Source: Kryptolebias marmoratus (Eukaryota; Chordata; Actinopteri; Cyprinodontiformes; Rivulidae). Taken from it: a stretch of DNA of 64,000 bases. Below the pieces are notes generated by a model that saw only the letters and a list, made by a program, of their open reading frames with translations, was not told the DNA's origin and made no database searches. The stretch spans positions 17,936,754-18,000,753 of the forward strand of contig NC_051434.1 in the NCBI RefSeq assembly GCF_001649575.2, given 5' to 3'. The position numbers and the translations under genes were made by a program. This document shows, one piece after another, positions 12,977 through 25,600 of the stretch; position 1 is the stretch's first letter; every line of letters begins with the position of its first letter.

Positions 12977-14397
12977 ACAGCAGATACTTTTTAAAATTGC
13001 CAAACTTTTTAACAAGACCATGGTTAAACCTTTCTTGTACAAAGTTTTTCAAATGGAGTCAAATAGTGAGAAAATGAGAAGTTAAAATCAAGCCTCACTG
13101 GGTTTGTTTATAGAGATCCTTATTAACAACATAGCAAATTATTACTGTCCCGCATCAAGACTATGTAGTTAATGAGGGGCTAAAAGTATTTGAAAATGCT
13201 GTGTTTGGTTCACTTTATTTATTGGGCCAGAAGCAAGGCATTGGATTCAGCAGAAACTTTGGTGAACAAAGCTTGTTATATAGTTTTCCTTACAGTTTTA
13301 GTGACTTCTCTTGGATTTGTAACTTTAACCTTGATACAAAATACACTTCTGATATTTTCAAGTGACTAAAGTACGCCACATGATGGTCATCACAAAAAGT
13401 CATGTGTTTTATGTTTGGACTGAACTTCTTCTCAGTCAAAGGGGTGTATTTTTTTGAAACCCAGTGGGTGTTAGAATCTAAAAATATACTTAACACTTAC
13501 TTTAGAAACTGAGTGGGAACAAAGGTTGTTAAACCGGATATATGATTTTTTTGTGTTGGATTACGCTACTTCCTCTTTTATGATGACCTTTAACAACAGG
13601 TAGCAAATTATATTAGCAGAAGTGTATGGCAGGGCATGGTTTTTAGTGTTGACTCTGTACACACCCAACACTAAGAATAGAAATGCACATGATGTGTAAC
13701 AAAAAACCCACTTGCTTCATAAAGGCTCTTTTTGTCGTGTAAGGTAGTATTAAGTCTGCTCAATAAAAAAAGGGAGTATTAATTTGCATGTGTCAGTGTG
13801 ACTGTGTGTGTGTTTCAGCAGGCCAGTCAGAGCCACTGGCAGTACAGCTGCAACATTAGTGGGTCAGTGTGCCATCAACCCATTCATCAGCACTTCTCCC
13901 TCTCTTCTCTGCCTGAATCTCCCCTCTGACTCACCACACATCCATCCATCCTTCACTACCTACAACTTGCTCCCTCTCTTGCTCACTCGAGAGTTCAACG
14001 TGTCCACACTCAAAGTGTTTTAAAGTTGTGAATGAGTTCCTTGAAATTTGCAAAGCCAAATGAGGTGTGTAAATGAGATGAGTTAATATGGTATCAGTGT
14101 AAATGTTAACAGCCTCTCAGTGAGGACTGATAATTAGAAAATATTTAGGAAGAGACAAAATGCCCCCCCCCAAAATATTTTTCAAACTAAAAGCTCTACA
14201 ATGTAGTTTCTAGTTGGAAGCTGTAGTTCCTCAAACAGTCTTTGTTTCATTGTTAGTGTTCAAGCTAAATAACATCTAATGGTTCAGAAAGATTATCATT
14301 TGACTTAGACTAGCTGACCATGTGCAAAAAAACAAATAAATAAATAAATACAATTTTTACACTTGATCAACTCAAAAAAGAAAAAAAGATTGCAATA
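12977..14397. other. Intergenic, nothing recognised
   Basis: No supported gene or element. The short ORFs have no recognisable domain and there is no exon-like codon pattern. Confidence 0.5.
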
Positions 14398-14735
14398 CAG
14401 GTGGTCAAAATTAGTTTTCTCCACAGGGTAGCTGGGCTCTTCCTTGGTCATAGGGTGAGAAGTTCGGGAGGAGCTAAGAGTGGAGCTGCTGCTCCTCCAC
14501 ATCAAGAGGAGCCAGTTGAGGGTCTGGCATCTAGTAAGGATGCCCCCTAGATGTCTCCTTGGGGAGGTGTTCTGAGCATGTCCATCTGGGAGAAGACTCA
14601 GTACAGATTAGAAAGACTATGTCGCTCAGCTGGCCTGAGAGCACCTTAAAATCCTCCTGGAACAACTATGGAAAGAAATGTCTGGGCCTCCCTGCGACCT
14701 GACTCTGAAACAAGCGGTATATAACAAATGGATGG
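14398..14735 (+). mobile_element. RTE-like LINE 3' fragment
   Basis: This carries the 3' end of the same LINE type as 3319-4127. Shared stretches include ggtggtcaaaat...ttttctccac...ggtagctgggctct and tatgtc.ctcagctggcctg. It ends with atggatggatg, a typical RTE 3' tail. It is broken by stops and is 5' truncated. Confidence 0.7.
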
Positions 14736-15967
14736 ATGTACTATGCTTAGAGCAACAAAAGTGCACAAGTGCTTATTTAGATCCTTAGGCCTGTCTACAC
14801 TACTCTAGATATTTTTTTCTACTTATGAGCAAAATTTTGTTGACATCATTCTCACAAAAATGCCAATAGGTGGCAGGAATGGCCATTTTAATGACATATC
14901 AAAACACAAAAAAAATATAATTCCTTACTTATCTAAAGAGCCTCAGAAAATTTTTATTTTATTTACATTTTCTTCTCAGGTAATAAATATTTCAGCACAC
15001 AATCAATGTTTATCTGTGGCAGAATTGGGACAAATTCGGAGAGATGTAGAAAAATCTGATGAAAAGAAATGTCTACATTGTTGTTGTGGTTTCTAGGACT
15101 CAAAGTGAATTTGTGATATAAGCTTCTACGTCATCATTCCTGAAAAGCTTTTCTTCCTCCTATCCACATGCATACACAAAAAACAGAGTTTTAAAAAATC
15201 TCTACTTTAAAAGCAATTTTAAAAAAAATTGTTACCAAAAACTCAACAGGTGCAAACACAGCAAAAAAGTTCAATTTTCTTAATCTGATTTAGTTTAGAT
15301 GGGGGCTTAATTATATTAATTAAGTTCACTTGAACACAACTGTACCTTTCAAATTCACAAAGACTCATCCTTAGAGTTTTCAGAGAAAGTTGAGAACGCT
15401 TCTCAGTTGAAAAAAAGGAAATCCAGTTGCTTCAACTTGCTAGAAAAGTGAGTTCAGCCTGTGTTTTCTGACATTAACATAGTTTTAAAATGTCTCAAAC
15501 AAAGGCTCTGAACTAACACTATAGCCCTACATCATAGAATGAACCTCTGGTCCCATTCTATCTTTTCATAAGCTCCTTCCACAAAATAGTTCAAGCCAGG
15601 TCTGAAACACCTTCTGGCTGTGTCTGTGGGATTTCTGAAATGATCAAGGCAGCACAGGAGGTGGAAGTCAACCACCACTGTCACACCTCTGAGCCTTCAA
15701 ATGAGGTAGTCATATCACTGTAATGGTTGGCATACAAAAGGGTAAGACACCTCCACAGCTCAAGGGTGTGATGTAGTGATGACAGACATTCAGATTTTGG
15801 TCTATGCAACCACCCAGCTGTGAGAAGAATGAAAAATGTCTGACACACCTTGGTGAGCTACACTACATGCCTTCTTTTAATTATGAAAGTTCATATCATC
15901 AGGGGCAGCTCGATTAGTGATTCATGAACAGCAAGAAGCAGCTTAAAGGGGGACTTCTTGTTGTGGT
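14736..15967. other. Intergenic, possible old repeat
   Basis: A stretch around 14790-15190 (gcctgtctacactactctag ... tctctactttaaaagc) looks like a decayed DNA-element copy but has no definable ends. The 78-codon ORF at 14860-15096 has no recognisable domain. Confidence 0.4.
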
Positions 15968-16250
15968 CATATCACTATGGTGGCCCTGAAGTGCAAACCA
16001 CAACAACATTAATGAAGCACACAAACAAAAAACAGAAACGCAATTACATTAACAAACCGGAAGAGGTAGGTCCCAGTGGGAGACCTTAGAAATCAGTGAT
16101 TCCGGTTCAAAAGTGGTGTCATCCAATTAGCGATTTCTCAGGTCTCCCACTGGGACCTACCTTTTCCGGTTTGTTAATGTAAATGCCTTTCTTGTTTGTG
16201 TGCTTCATTAATGTTGTTGTGGTTTGCACTTCAGGGCCACCGCATATCAC
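15968..16250. mobile_element. hAT-type foldback MITE with 8-bp TSD
   Basis: A 267-bp element (15976-16242) is flanked by a perfect 8-bp direct repeat, catatcac, at 15968-15975 and 16243-16250. The two halves are inverted copies over about 100 bp: the left arm ggtggccctgaagtgcaaac returns inverted at 16222-16241. The arms continue through aaaccggaa.aggtaggtcc near the centre. An 8-bp duplication is the hAT-superfamily signature. There is no coding capacity. Confidence 0.8.
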
Positions 16251-16485
16251 AGATTTTCTTGTTAAAGCTCTGTTAGTACCTCCTGTGGCAGCTCAGAGGC
16301 ATAACAGCAATAGGTTGACTACAACCCCACGTGTTGCATTGGTCTTTTTTTTATTAATCATATGTAGATTGCAAAAAGACATCTCAGGCCCAGCCAAAAG
16401 TATTTTGTGAAAAGGAATTCAATCTTTTCATCAAGTTTCTACACAGCCTTGAATCCTCCTCCTGATGAGATATATCAAAAATACA

Positions 16486-17036
16486 TACCGTATTTTCCGG
16501 ACTATAACACACACTTAAAAGCTTTCAATTTTCTCAAAAAACGACAGTGTGATTTATATTCCAGAGTACCTTCTATATGTAAGAATTCGTAATGTTTTAG
16601 TACAACTTTGGTAAACTACAAAACTGCACCGCTTGCAGTGTTAAGGCTCAGTTATAGTCGTGCTCTGAAGTGTCGCACGCGGTGTAGGCGTTTGTACTTG
16701 ACGCTTACGTTGGTGCAGTATCCTTCCATGAGTTTTGAACCGTTCGATTATCTTTGTGATCTCTCATAGAGAGATCATTTAAATGCTGATACAGGCGAAC
16801 CAGCTCCATTAGAACACCAAAATCGTCCATTTTGAATGGAATGAATGAATGAATGAATGGATGAATGAATGAATGGAGTGCTGCGCAAGGTCCACGTGAA
16901 GTTACAAAAATTTGGAGGTGGGACAACACGCCTTATAGTCTGGTGCGCTTTATATATGACAAAAGTTTGAAAATGGACCGTTTGTTGACAGGGAGTCTTA
17001 TAATTCAATACACCCTATAGTGCGGAAAATACAGTA
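16486..17036. mobile_element. TIR element containing an AATG repeat
   Basis: Inverted termini of about 22 bp, taccgtattttccggactat at the left and the complement of tactgtattttccgcactat at the right, bound a 551-bp non-coding element. Inside is an (AATG)n tract at 16839-16876. Related non-autonomous elements with this 'tattttccg.actata' terminus are common in fish. I could not read a clear target duplication, so the superfamily is left open. Confidence 0.6.
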
Positions 17037-17639
17037 CACAGAAAAGCATTCTTTCCAGATGCCCAAACCACCTCTGGCTCCTTTTGATGTAAAAAAAGCA
17101 GCAATTCAACTCTGAAGTCCTCACAAATAGATGGGTTCTTTACTCTATCCCTAAGGAACACAGTTTTTCCCAAAATAATCTTTTTTTTAATCATTTTTAA
17201 AAATATTCTTGTAAACACGACACCTGTTTAAAAAAAAATCTCTCCACCCATGACCCAAAATGCTGTAGTAACTATGCCAGGCCTGTATGTGGCATTATAA
17301 ACCACAATAATACACAAAAACAGGAAACCTGACATGGAGCAAGACTGAAGGCTTGGCCACTGGGTGTAAACTGTAAACACAATAAGAGAAAGAGGTCGCC
17401 CTCGTGTCGTAGGTTAGATTAGAGTTGCGGCAATGACATCATCATTCTTAAAAGGTTGAATTTTTGGCCGTCTACATGAAAACACAAGGGTGGCATTTCT
17501 AAATCTTTTCACTCAGGAACTCGTTTTAGGGCTTCCAAAAGATTTGTGTATGGCTGTAAAGCTGAAACAATAAAAACAAAATCTTTTGTGTATTCACAAA
17601 AAAGTCCTGTTACCGTGTGGACAGCCCCTAAAGGTGAGT

Positions 17640-17780
17640 TTAGTCACTCAGTAAAGGAAACCCATTTCACCTGCTTGTATTTGCGATGTCATCCGTTTAG
17701 TCACTACCCAAAGCTCACGACCATTGATGAGAGTTGGAAAATAGGATCTAGTAGTGGTAAGGTTATAACATTAGGTACTG
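17640..17780 (-). mobile_element. Small RTE-like LINE fragment, inverted
   Basis: The - strand matches the segment of the LINE near its FGHE/AEM region (compare ttagtcactacccaaagctc with the 3319-4127 copy read backwards). Only about 140 bp remain. Confidence 0.5.
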
Positions 17781-19539
17781 ATTCTGACGCACCATTAAAT
17801 TTGAAAATAGGATTTTCCATGTTAGGTACCCAGTTCCTCCTGCATCTAAAATCATCTAATGACTATTAGATGCTTACATCACCTGCCTGCATTCAAAACA
17901 TACATGCCAAAAAGCAAACCAAACCCAAGACTCGTATTCTTGATCAAAATAGCATGGAGAACAAAGAGTGATTGGTGGGTTTTTTTCTGGTGTACCCATT
18001 ACTACATTTTATTTAGATGTTCTTTCTATCTTTTGCAGGATTGATGCAGGAAAGTGAGGTAGAGAGGAGGAGGCAGAAGAGGAAAAAGGAGGGGGTGGAT
18101 ATGTTGTTCAGCTCTACTGAATACGCTCACATGTATGAAAGAAGAAGTATTTATTTTAAGACTCGCGTGGGTGTACACAGATTTGAAACACACACACGCT
18201 CACACTGCAGAAGTGAGAGCTCACAAAACCCAGGAATGGGCCTAACCTCCCCTCATATCAATCTTGTTTTGAAAGTGGCTGGAAAGATGCCTTTCCCTCT
18301 TCCTCCAGGACTTGTTTCTTTTTTTTTTTTTTAATACCGGAGTTCTCCAAATGGTTTACATATTTTCTAACACAAACACATATAGAACTGAACAAGACAA
18401 AAATGTAACCAAAGGAGTTAAGAGCAGGAGCGTAAAAGGGAAGCGACGGTAAATAAGCGAGCGTTTCACTTCTCAGCAGCACGTCACACAATAAATGCCC
18501 ACGTTGTTGTGTCAGCAGTGCCACAGTTATTATCTGGTAGAAACTGTTGTCATGGTAATAAGGTCAACGCCATGCTCATATGTCAAATGGGATTTATACT
18601 GGGCTGACACCATTTCCACTGCTACATGTGTGTGCATGTGTTTGTAGAAAGCATGCTGGTCAAAGACAAAGCTTGAATGTGTAATTTCCTTTATTTATAG
18701 CAAGGCAGGAATACCACATTTAAGACAAACTCTTTTTGTAAAAAAAAAAAGTGCAGTCCCATTTGGAAAAAAAAAATACTATAAGGTATTGCCCCCGCTG
18801 TACTATTTGTGTTATTTACTCAGTGATACATACACAAATAATCGCTTACATTAGAGAAATCCCCACAGAGATCCCCTCTCTCTGGCCAGAAAGATGAAGA
18901 AAAGGTGAGTGGACAGAAAGTGAAAGTAAAATTTTATGAGTGCGCATGCAATAAATGACTGTCAAAGTTCAGTAGTAATGTTTGGCTTGTGTGCGGAAAG
19001 CCCCAAACTCTTCCCCTCTTTGACATCCAAACAACATGTTAATGTGACCTACTTAGCTGGCATTTATCGGGACTTGAGTACCACACACTACACCACCGCC
19101 CTGTTTCCTTACGTCTTTGTTGTTCCTCCCCACCCCCCACATCTGACCCCTTTGACACCCAGTCACGGAGGTATAGCTCAAAGCTTCAATGATCCCCCCC
19201 CTCCTTCTATATCCCAGCTTTGACATCTGCCAGCTCAAATGCTAAACCATATGCTATGCATTGTTTGGAAATTAGTGCTTATGCAATTGTGTGAGTATTT
19301 AGAAGACACTACAATGATGATGTTCAACTAGAAGGTTTCTGAGGAAGTGCTGAGTGGTGACAGTGCAGACAGACAACAATAAGACAGGCAGCTATTCCTT
19401 GAAATTCCAAGATCCATCAACTTTAAGCTGCAAAGCCCAATAGTAACTTACTTTTCTAATAATCTGTGCTGACAAAATGAGACATTTTGATGTGTAAAAT
19501 GAATAAAAAGCATAAAAGTCTAAATAAAGTTGTTGCTAG
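17781..19539. other. Intergenic, nothing recognised
   Basis: No exon or element could be supported. There are poly-T (18319-18332) and poly-A (18740-18775) tracts and a C-rich stretch near 19120-19205. Confidence 0.5.
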
Positions 19540-20030
19540 AGGTACAGTAGTGTTACCATGGTAAACAAACAACGGTGTCTTTCAGGTATTACTGCACTCT
19601 TAATAAGACAGGCAGTTAGAAATGCAGCGCAAATGTAGAGCCTCAGACAAACAGTGTTAAAACTGTAAGTCACATTGAAAAAAGAAACCAAAAAAACAAA
19701 TAAACTATAAGTATCTGGTTGGCACACATGTCAATCTTTATGTGGCTACAGTGTTTTACGTAGGAGATATAACAAGTTAAAAAGCTCCTTTACTTCTAGT
19801 TTTAAAGAGAAACGTTTGAGCTCAGACATAATTAAAAGTCTATGAATGTGGGCGCTCTGAACTCTGGAGGGATTTGAGGAAAACCCACGAGTCCTGGAGC
19901 AGTGAGACACCAGGTGAAAGAAGACAAAAATTCCTACATTTTGATGTATAAACCAAATAAGAGGCGTGGACGCTGTGGAAATAAGAATGGTTTGTTTGCC
20001 AAAATGTGAAAAGTTAGTCACTTGAATTTG
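19540..20030. repeat. Dispersed repeat family R3, copy 1
   Basis: This stretch shares ordered blocks with 48700-49110 and 58040-58520: a 'ttaccatggtaa' block, then 'gagcctcagacaaacagtg', then 'gagatataacaagttaaaaa', then 'ctgaactctggagggatttg'. The family has no coding capacity. I do not recognise it by name. Confidence 0.55.
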
Positions 20031-21999
20031 AACATTTTGTGATAAAAAATTTTAAAAAATAATTAAATTAATTGCCTGTTTTTTGCTAGTTTTGTCCTCA
20101 CCATACAATGTATTCCTACCAATAGACATAATACCAATTTGGCTGCATTTTGTTAACTTTATAGTATGTTTTTATTTTTTAACCTGCAGGAGTAGCAAAT
20201 TGAAAATTGTGACAGAAACAGAAAAATAGTGCTTTAGTACTTATGCTTTGGCATCCTTAAAAAATAATAAAGGAGTGAGAAGTAGCCACAAACCTTTAGT
20301 TTCTCCCTCTTTGTCTTCTTTCTTGTTGTCGCCCATCCAGTTCTGCATCTTCTTTACCTCTCCATCCATATGGTAAATAAACACAAAACAATGAAACCTT
20401 TCTCAGACAGTAATAAGGCATAGCTCCACATTTAAGAAAACATAAGCTTTAATGACAAAAACCTGAAGTTGGGAGGGTAGCATGAGATATAACATATAAG
20501 TGAATAAGTAAATCACAACCACCATTGGTTTAAAGCCTCAGAGTAGGTAACCCAAAGATCATGGGATCAAAGAATGTCAATAAGTAAAGGCCAGAGACAG
20601 CTTGGAACAGGCAGAACAGTTTCTCTCAACATGACGACGTGAAACTAGTTATTGGAGAAATCTGAAAGGCTTTGTTGGCTCCATGAAACATAAGGAAATT
20701 CCCAACGGTCATTTCCCATTAAGCTGAAGTGGTGACTGTCTGGTTCATGTAGCGAAACTACCCTCATACCAGCTAATTGACACATCACTTGAATTACTGG
20801 CCAAGTGTTTCATTATGAAACCAAAACCAGCCTTACATTATTAGTTAAACTCAAACTGCATTTCTGTATCTGCAATGGATTTAATGTGAAATTGAAATTA
20901 TCTTTTATATACATTTCAAGTCAGGTTGTTAGGAATTCTTCTTTGTTGTTTAAAACTAAGGAAAAACAAACAAACATTCGACTGAACTGTTGTTGTGATG
21001 GATGACTGCTTTATGATCATTACATCATACTTTCAGTTCTGCCACCTCTGTTCTTTGCCACAGCTCTCCTACCTTTTTGGAAAGTACCTTCCTCACACTA
21101 GCACAAAGCCAGGCAAGAAGGAGTTGGGTGATTTCCCATCAGCATTACCAGATGTACAATATCGTATTTGTACAATAAATTTGCTCACTGTAGGAGCAAA
21201 AGTTCCCAAACTCCCATAATGGACAACAATTTGACCACTTCAATGCATGGCTAAATTAATTCGTTACCACGCATAATTAGATAATTGGGATATGATGTGT
21301 ATAATATAACATGCTAGCTTGTTTATACTGCGTATCATTGTATCATCCCACCTTTTTTTTTTTTTTTTTTTTTGGGGGGGGCTGTTCTGCAGGGGGCACT
21401 TTTTTCAACCGTTTTGTTTGATTATTTAAAATTAAAAATGCTTTGTAGGCTATAATGTGCACTGTCTACGATAAAGTGATACTGGACCACTTAAGAATGC
21501 AAATTGGCCATGTATGACAATGTTCCTCAAAGTACAATAATTTTAGGCTGCTGAAACGATACTTCAACATTTCCAATCCGGCAACACAGTTTCCCATGAA
21601 AAAAGCTAAAGAAGGTAGAATATTTCTAATGGTAACCTTAAATGGCTAGGTAAAGTAAACAAAAATACATCTATTGGGAAATCTTTATTCAAGCACAGAT
21701 CAATTCCTGTTTAAACAAACTTATTCAACTCATACAACAAAATAATATTCAAGCATACTTAGCAAAACTAAAAAAATAATTAATTAATTAATCTGGTCCA
21801 TAGAGAAATCTAGCCTTTACTAGTCCTCTATGTAAAAGTGGAAATACAACATAATTTTGACTTATCTACTAAAAGTAACATTAGCCTTCTTAACTGGAGT
21901 GGAATAAGTAATTGAATGTCATTACACAACTATACTTTTGTGGGTACGAAAAAAATATATGCACAAGGTTTTGGTCATAGAGTTTTTTTCTCTGGAGTG
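20031..21999. other. Intergenic, nothing recognised
   Basis: No gene is supported. A run of T followed by G lies at about 21353-21381. The remainder is AT-rich with many short ORFs. Confidence 0.5.
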
Positions 22000-22830
22000 C
22001 ATATTATAACACAGATTTTTCCAGAGTGTACTGCAGTAGATAAATCATCTACATTAAGCTTTTTCTTTTATAGCCACAAAAGCTTTCACTGTGGGTACAT
22101 AGTGGAAAAACCTGCAATAAGTAGAAAGTGGCAGAAGTACAGATTAACCCAGAAGCATTTATACCTTTTGTAGTTTTGTTTGCCAAATCCCTAATTTTAA
22201 CCTCTGACATCTAGTCCTGACATTTGACTTCAGCCTTAACCTTAATGTAGTATCTCTTAAAACAGTCGTAGAGTCGTTGCAGGGCTCTTAAATCCTCCTC
22301 AGTATATTAATTCTAGAGCATTTGAGCTGTACTTTGACACCTGCGAGGATCTCTTATTATTACTAAAAACATCAGACACTACAACCTTTAATGTCTATGT
22401 CTAAAAAGCACACAAATAATAAAATAATAAATGCAGAAAAACTTGTCGAAATCTTCATGTCTTCATTTCAAATGTGTACTTCAGTAGATTAAATCATAAA
22501 CTTACCAAGATAAATACAAAGCGACCCAAGACGGGAAAAGGTGGAGGTGGGCAATAAAATAATGTACACAGCCTAGAATACAGTTTTGCGGACTGTGCAC
22601 ACAGAAATGGGCTGTGATTTGTTTAAAATTGGCCGCACAATCGTTGTTAGCAAACGTTCTAACCTTACCCTAATCAAGGACACAAAAATACATGGGTATG
22701 CAAAAGTAGGCATGTGAGTACAAAACAGCCCTCTCTACATACAAAATGAAAACTGCTAAGTACAAGGTAGAGGCACAAAGTGGCAAAAGTACAAATTAAC
22801 CAGCACCTATCTCTGCTGGTCCATTGTTGG
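22000..22830. repeat. Dispersed repeat family R4, copies 1 and 2
   Basis: Two decayed copies (about 22000-22190 and 22440-22830) share the ordered words 'tgtact.cagtagattaaatc', 'gggtaca', 'aaagtggcaaaagtacaaatt' and 'aacc'. Further copies are at 25330-25600 and 27080-27350. Non-coding; name unknown. Confidence 0.5.
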
Positions 22831-24866
22831 AATGCTAGTATCACAAAATATTGTCAAAGCTCAATAAATTATGATCTGCTGCACTCAATTAAATAAAAGG
22901 CATTTCCTTCATTGATTTTTATTTTTAATGACAAACCTTTTGGTCACAAATTTACAAATTCACAAAAGAAGCATAACCATAATCAATAAAAAGGCACCGG
23001 AAAAACATTCAGAAATGTTGCCAGCTCACTGTTTTTTCCTTCTTCTTATCTCCACCCTAGGAATTGCAAACCCATACCCCATGAAGCTTTGCAAATGTGA
23101 TAGCTGGTCAGGGAGCTTAATGATTTGTTGATGACCTCATCACTTTCCCTCGCCACACCTACCATTATCATTCACATGTCATTCCACTGACATCTGAACA
23201 ATCATGCGACTCCCTGTACCTTTGACTGTCTCTTCTGTTATCTATTTCTTTCTATCTAAGGTTGTGGCTCTTATATACAGATCATACCCCTCCACCCACA
23301 TTCCAACCTTGAGCACATCTATATGAACTCTGACGCAGTTGACCCCCACCCCCAGCGCTTTGTATGTGTGTTTGAATGATGTGTGGCCATGTGTAAAGGA
23401 GTACTTCTTTGTGGCTTTCATTCCCCGACTACTGCTGGTCCCATGACAATGCTTTCCTTATACGCGTACAGCACACAGACACACATGTACAAGCACACTG
23501 ATGCTCGTTACACAGAGGAAAGTGTCAAGTGTGGCGACAGGGACATGAGGAGACGCTGAGCCTGTGCTTCGTCACCGCCCTTTTCACTGTCGTCATTTGC
23601 ATCACACAAAGGCAGGAGTTTCGTGGGAAAACGAAGAAAAGAACATTAGATGCAACTGTAAGAGTTAACGGTTCTGGCATCCATCTCGCTCTCCCCTCGA
23701 CCCCCCCCCAAACCCCTCTGGCCTGAGTTACCTCAGGCGTTGTGAAGAAGCCCATTCACAGTCGAAGATGACTTGAGGAGACGGGAGGGACTGCGTGCCA
23801 GGCATTCCTTAGTGCACAGAAGGCACATTATTATGACATTTACATGGCCAGCTCAATAGATGCAGCATGATGTCTGGATAAGAAAAGATTGACTTCTCCA
23901 TGTGACTGCCATGAAGTGAGGGAAAACCACAAGCTTAACAAACAGTGAAGGAAAGTGACAACGTAACTGAAGCGATCTAAATGGACCCATCCTGCAAACA
24001 ACATCAAATCCATTTTCCCCTCTCAATTAGTTTTGTGTTGCATTAGTAAAAAGGTAGGATTTGCACTTTTGTGAACATCACAGCCTGGTTTTTAGTTGTT
24101 TTTTTCTTCTTTTCCCTTCATATTATGCTAAGATTTATAACAGGTACATTTTTCCATTAACTACATGAATTTAGACAGTTGGCTAAATACACATAGCCAA
24201 GCATACATTCCTGCTGTAATACTTTTATATTTTGGGACTAGTGCGCATCTCTTGCACTTCGCTGCTCAGTGTGAAAGACACAGGAAGCAGAGCCGAGTTG
24301 AAGTCTCGACTCAAATAGATGCTGTTGTGTTACACCTCTGATTCTGGGATGCTTGAATGCTGACAGCACACACTAGAGTGGCTTTACACCAGCTTTGTTG
24401 GGCTCAGTGAAAAAAAAGCCATAAAATTCAACTTTATAAAGGCTCTAAGGAAGAGCTGGCATGGCTCCATTCAAGGGTAAACATTTTTTTAAGAACATTT
24501 CCGCCAGGAGTCTTTTCATCTGCCAGACAATCACCTGAAACCTCTTGGAAGTCAGTCACCACACTTGGCGAAGAAATAAACCCATAGAAAACCCACAGCT
24601 CTTTTTTTAACATTAGTCATGTACACCAGGGGTTTAATGACATTTATGGGTGCTGAAATCTTTAAACACAGCCTGACTCACCAGCTGTGGCTTCATAAAG
24701 CTTTTTTTTAAAAAACAAAAAAGTAGTGTGTTTACCTACAGCACTCCAAGAAACACAACAATTGGTATTACATCCGGTAAGTACCACTACCTACCAGGAG
24801 ACAAGCTTGTAAGATACTATTAGACACCATAAAGAGATGGAATTACATTATTTTCAGAAGACACAA
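22831..24866. other. Intergenic, nothing recognised
   Basis: Unique-looking sequence with no exon-like reading frame, RNA gene or definable element. Confidence 0.45.
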
Positions 24867-25045
24867 GTTTAACACAAGGGTCCCCAACCACCAGGCCAAA
24901 CTACCGTTTATTACAGAGCTGGACAGAAGTAATAAAAACTTTAAAACAATAGCAGCAACAAAAAAATCCTAATAAATATTACTAGCCATGTCTTGTATAA
25001 AACAGGTCCATGGTGCAGAACGGGTTGATGACCGCTGGTTTAACA
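24867..25045. mobile_element. hAT-type MITE with perfect 8-bp TSD
   Basis: A 163-bp non-coding element (24875-25037) lies between two exact copies of gtttaaca (24867-24874 and 25038-25045). Its termini, caagggtccccaacc and the complement of cagcggtcatcaacc, are imperfect inverted repeats of the 'caggggtccccaacc' type used by many vertebrate hAT elements. Confidence 0.8.
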
Positions 25046-25329
25046 CTATCCAACTATATAAGATTTTTAATCCAGCTCATTACCTTATATTGCACCACCC
25101 AATGGTTGTCCTTTTATACTTAGCAGTTACCATATTGTACTTAGCAGGTGGCATTTTTTACTCATACCATATAACTTGATATATTTTTGTTAGTGTCACA
25201 AAAAAAAAATTCTACTCATTATACATAAGTAATAAATAATAATAATAAGTCACAGTGTGTATAAATATGGTCATGAATGTGTTTTGTATTGACCACTGAC
25301 ATATTTAAAAGTGAGATTTTTTTTTCTTT

Positions 25330-25600
25330 TTTTTTTTTTTTTTTACAGAATTTTACTTTTCTGGAGAGGCTTAAAAAGACAGACTTTTCTAAAGTGAACT
25401 CCGGTAGATTTAACAATCAGCAACGGGGGGGCTAACACGGTCGGTACAAAGCAGAATGAGACGAGTGTAATAAGAGCTTTGTCAAGCGGCGTTTTTTCTT
25501 ACCCATATGGGTGCAAAGTGAAATAGTAAAATTACAAAGTAGCAAAAGCACGAATTAACCTGGAGCCCTCACTTGTTGGTGCTTTTTATTGTAGAGCCCG
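25330..25600. repeat. Repeat family R4, copy 3
   Basis: It shares with the other R4 copies the blocks 'aaagtgaactccggtagattt', 'tacccatatgggtgcaaagt' and 'acaaagtagcaaaagcacga' in the same order. A poly-T tract is embedded at 25318-25344. Confidence 0.5.
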
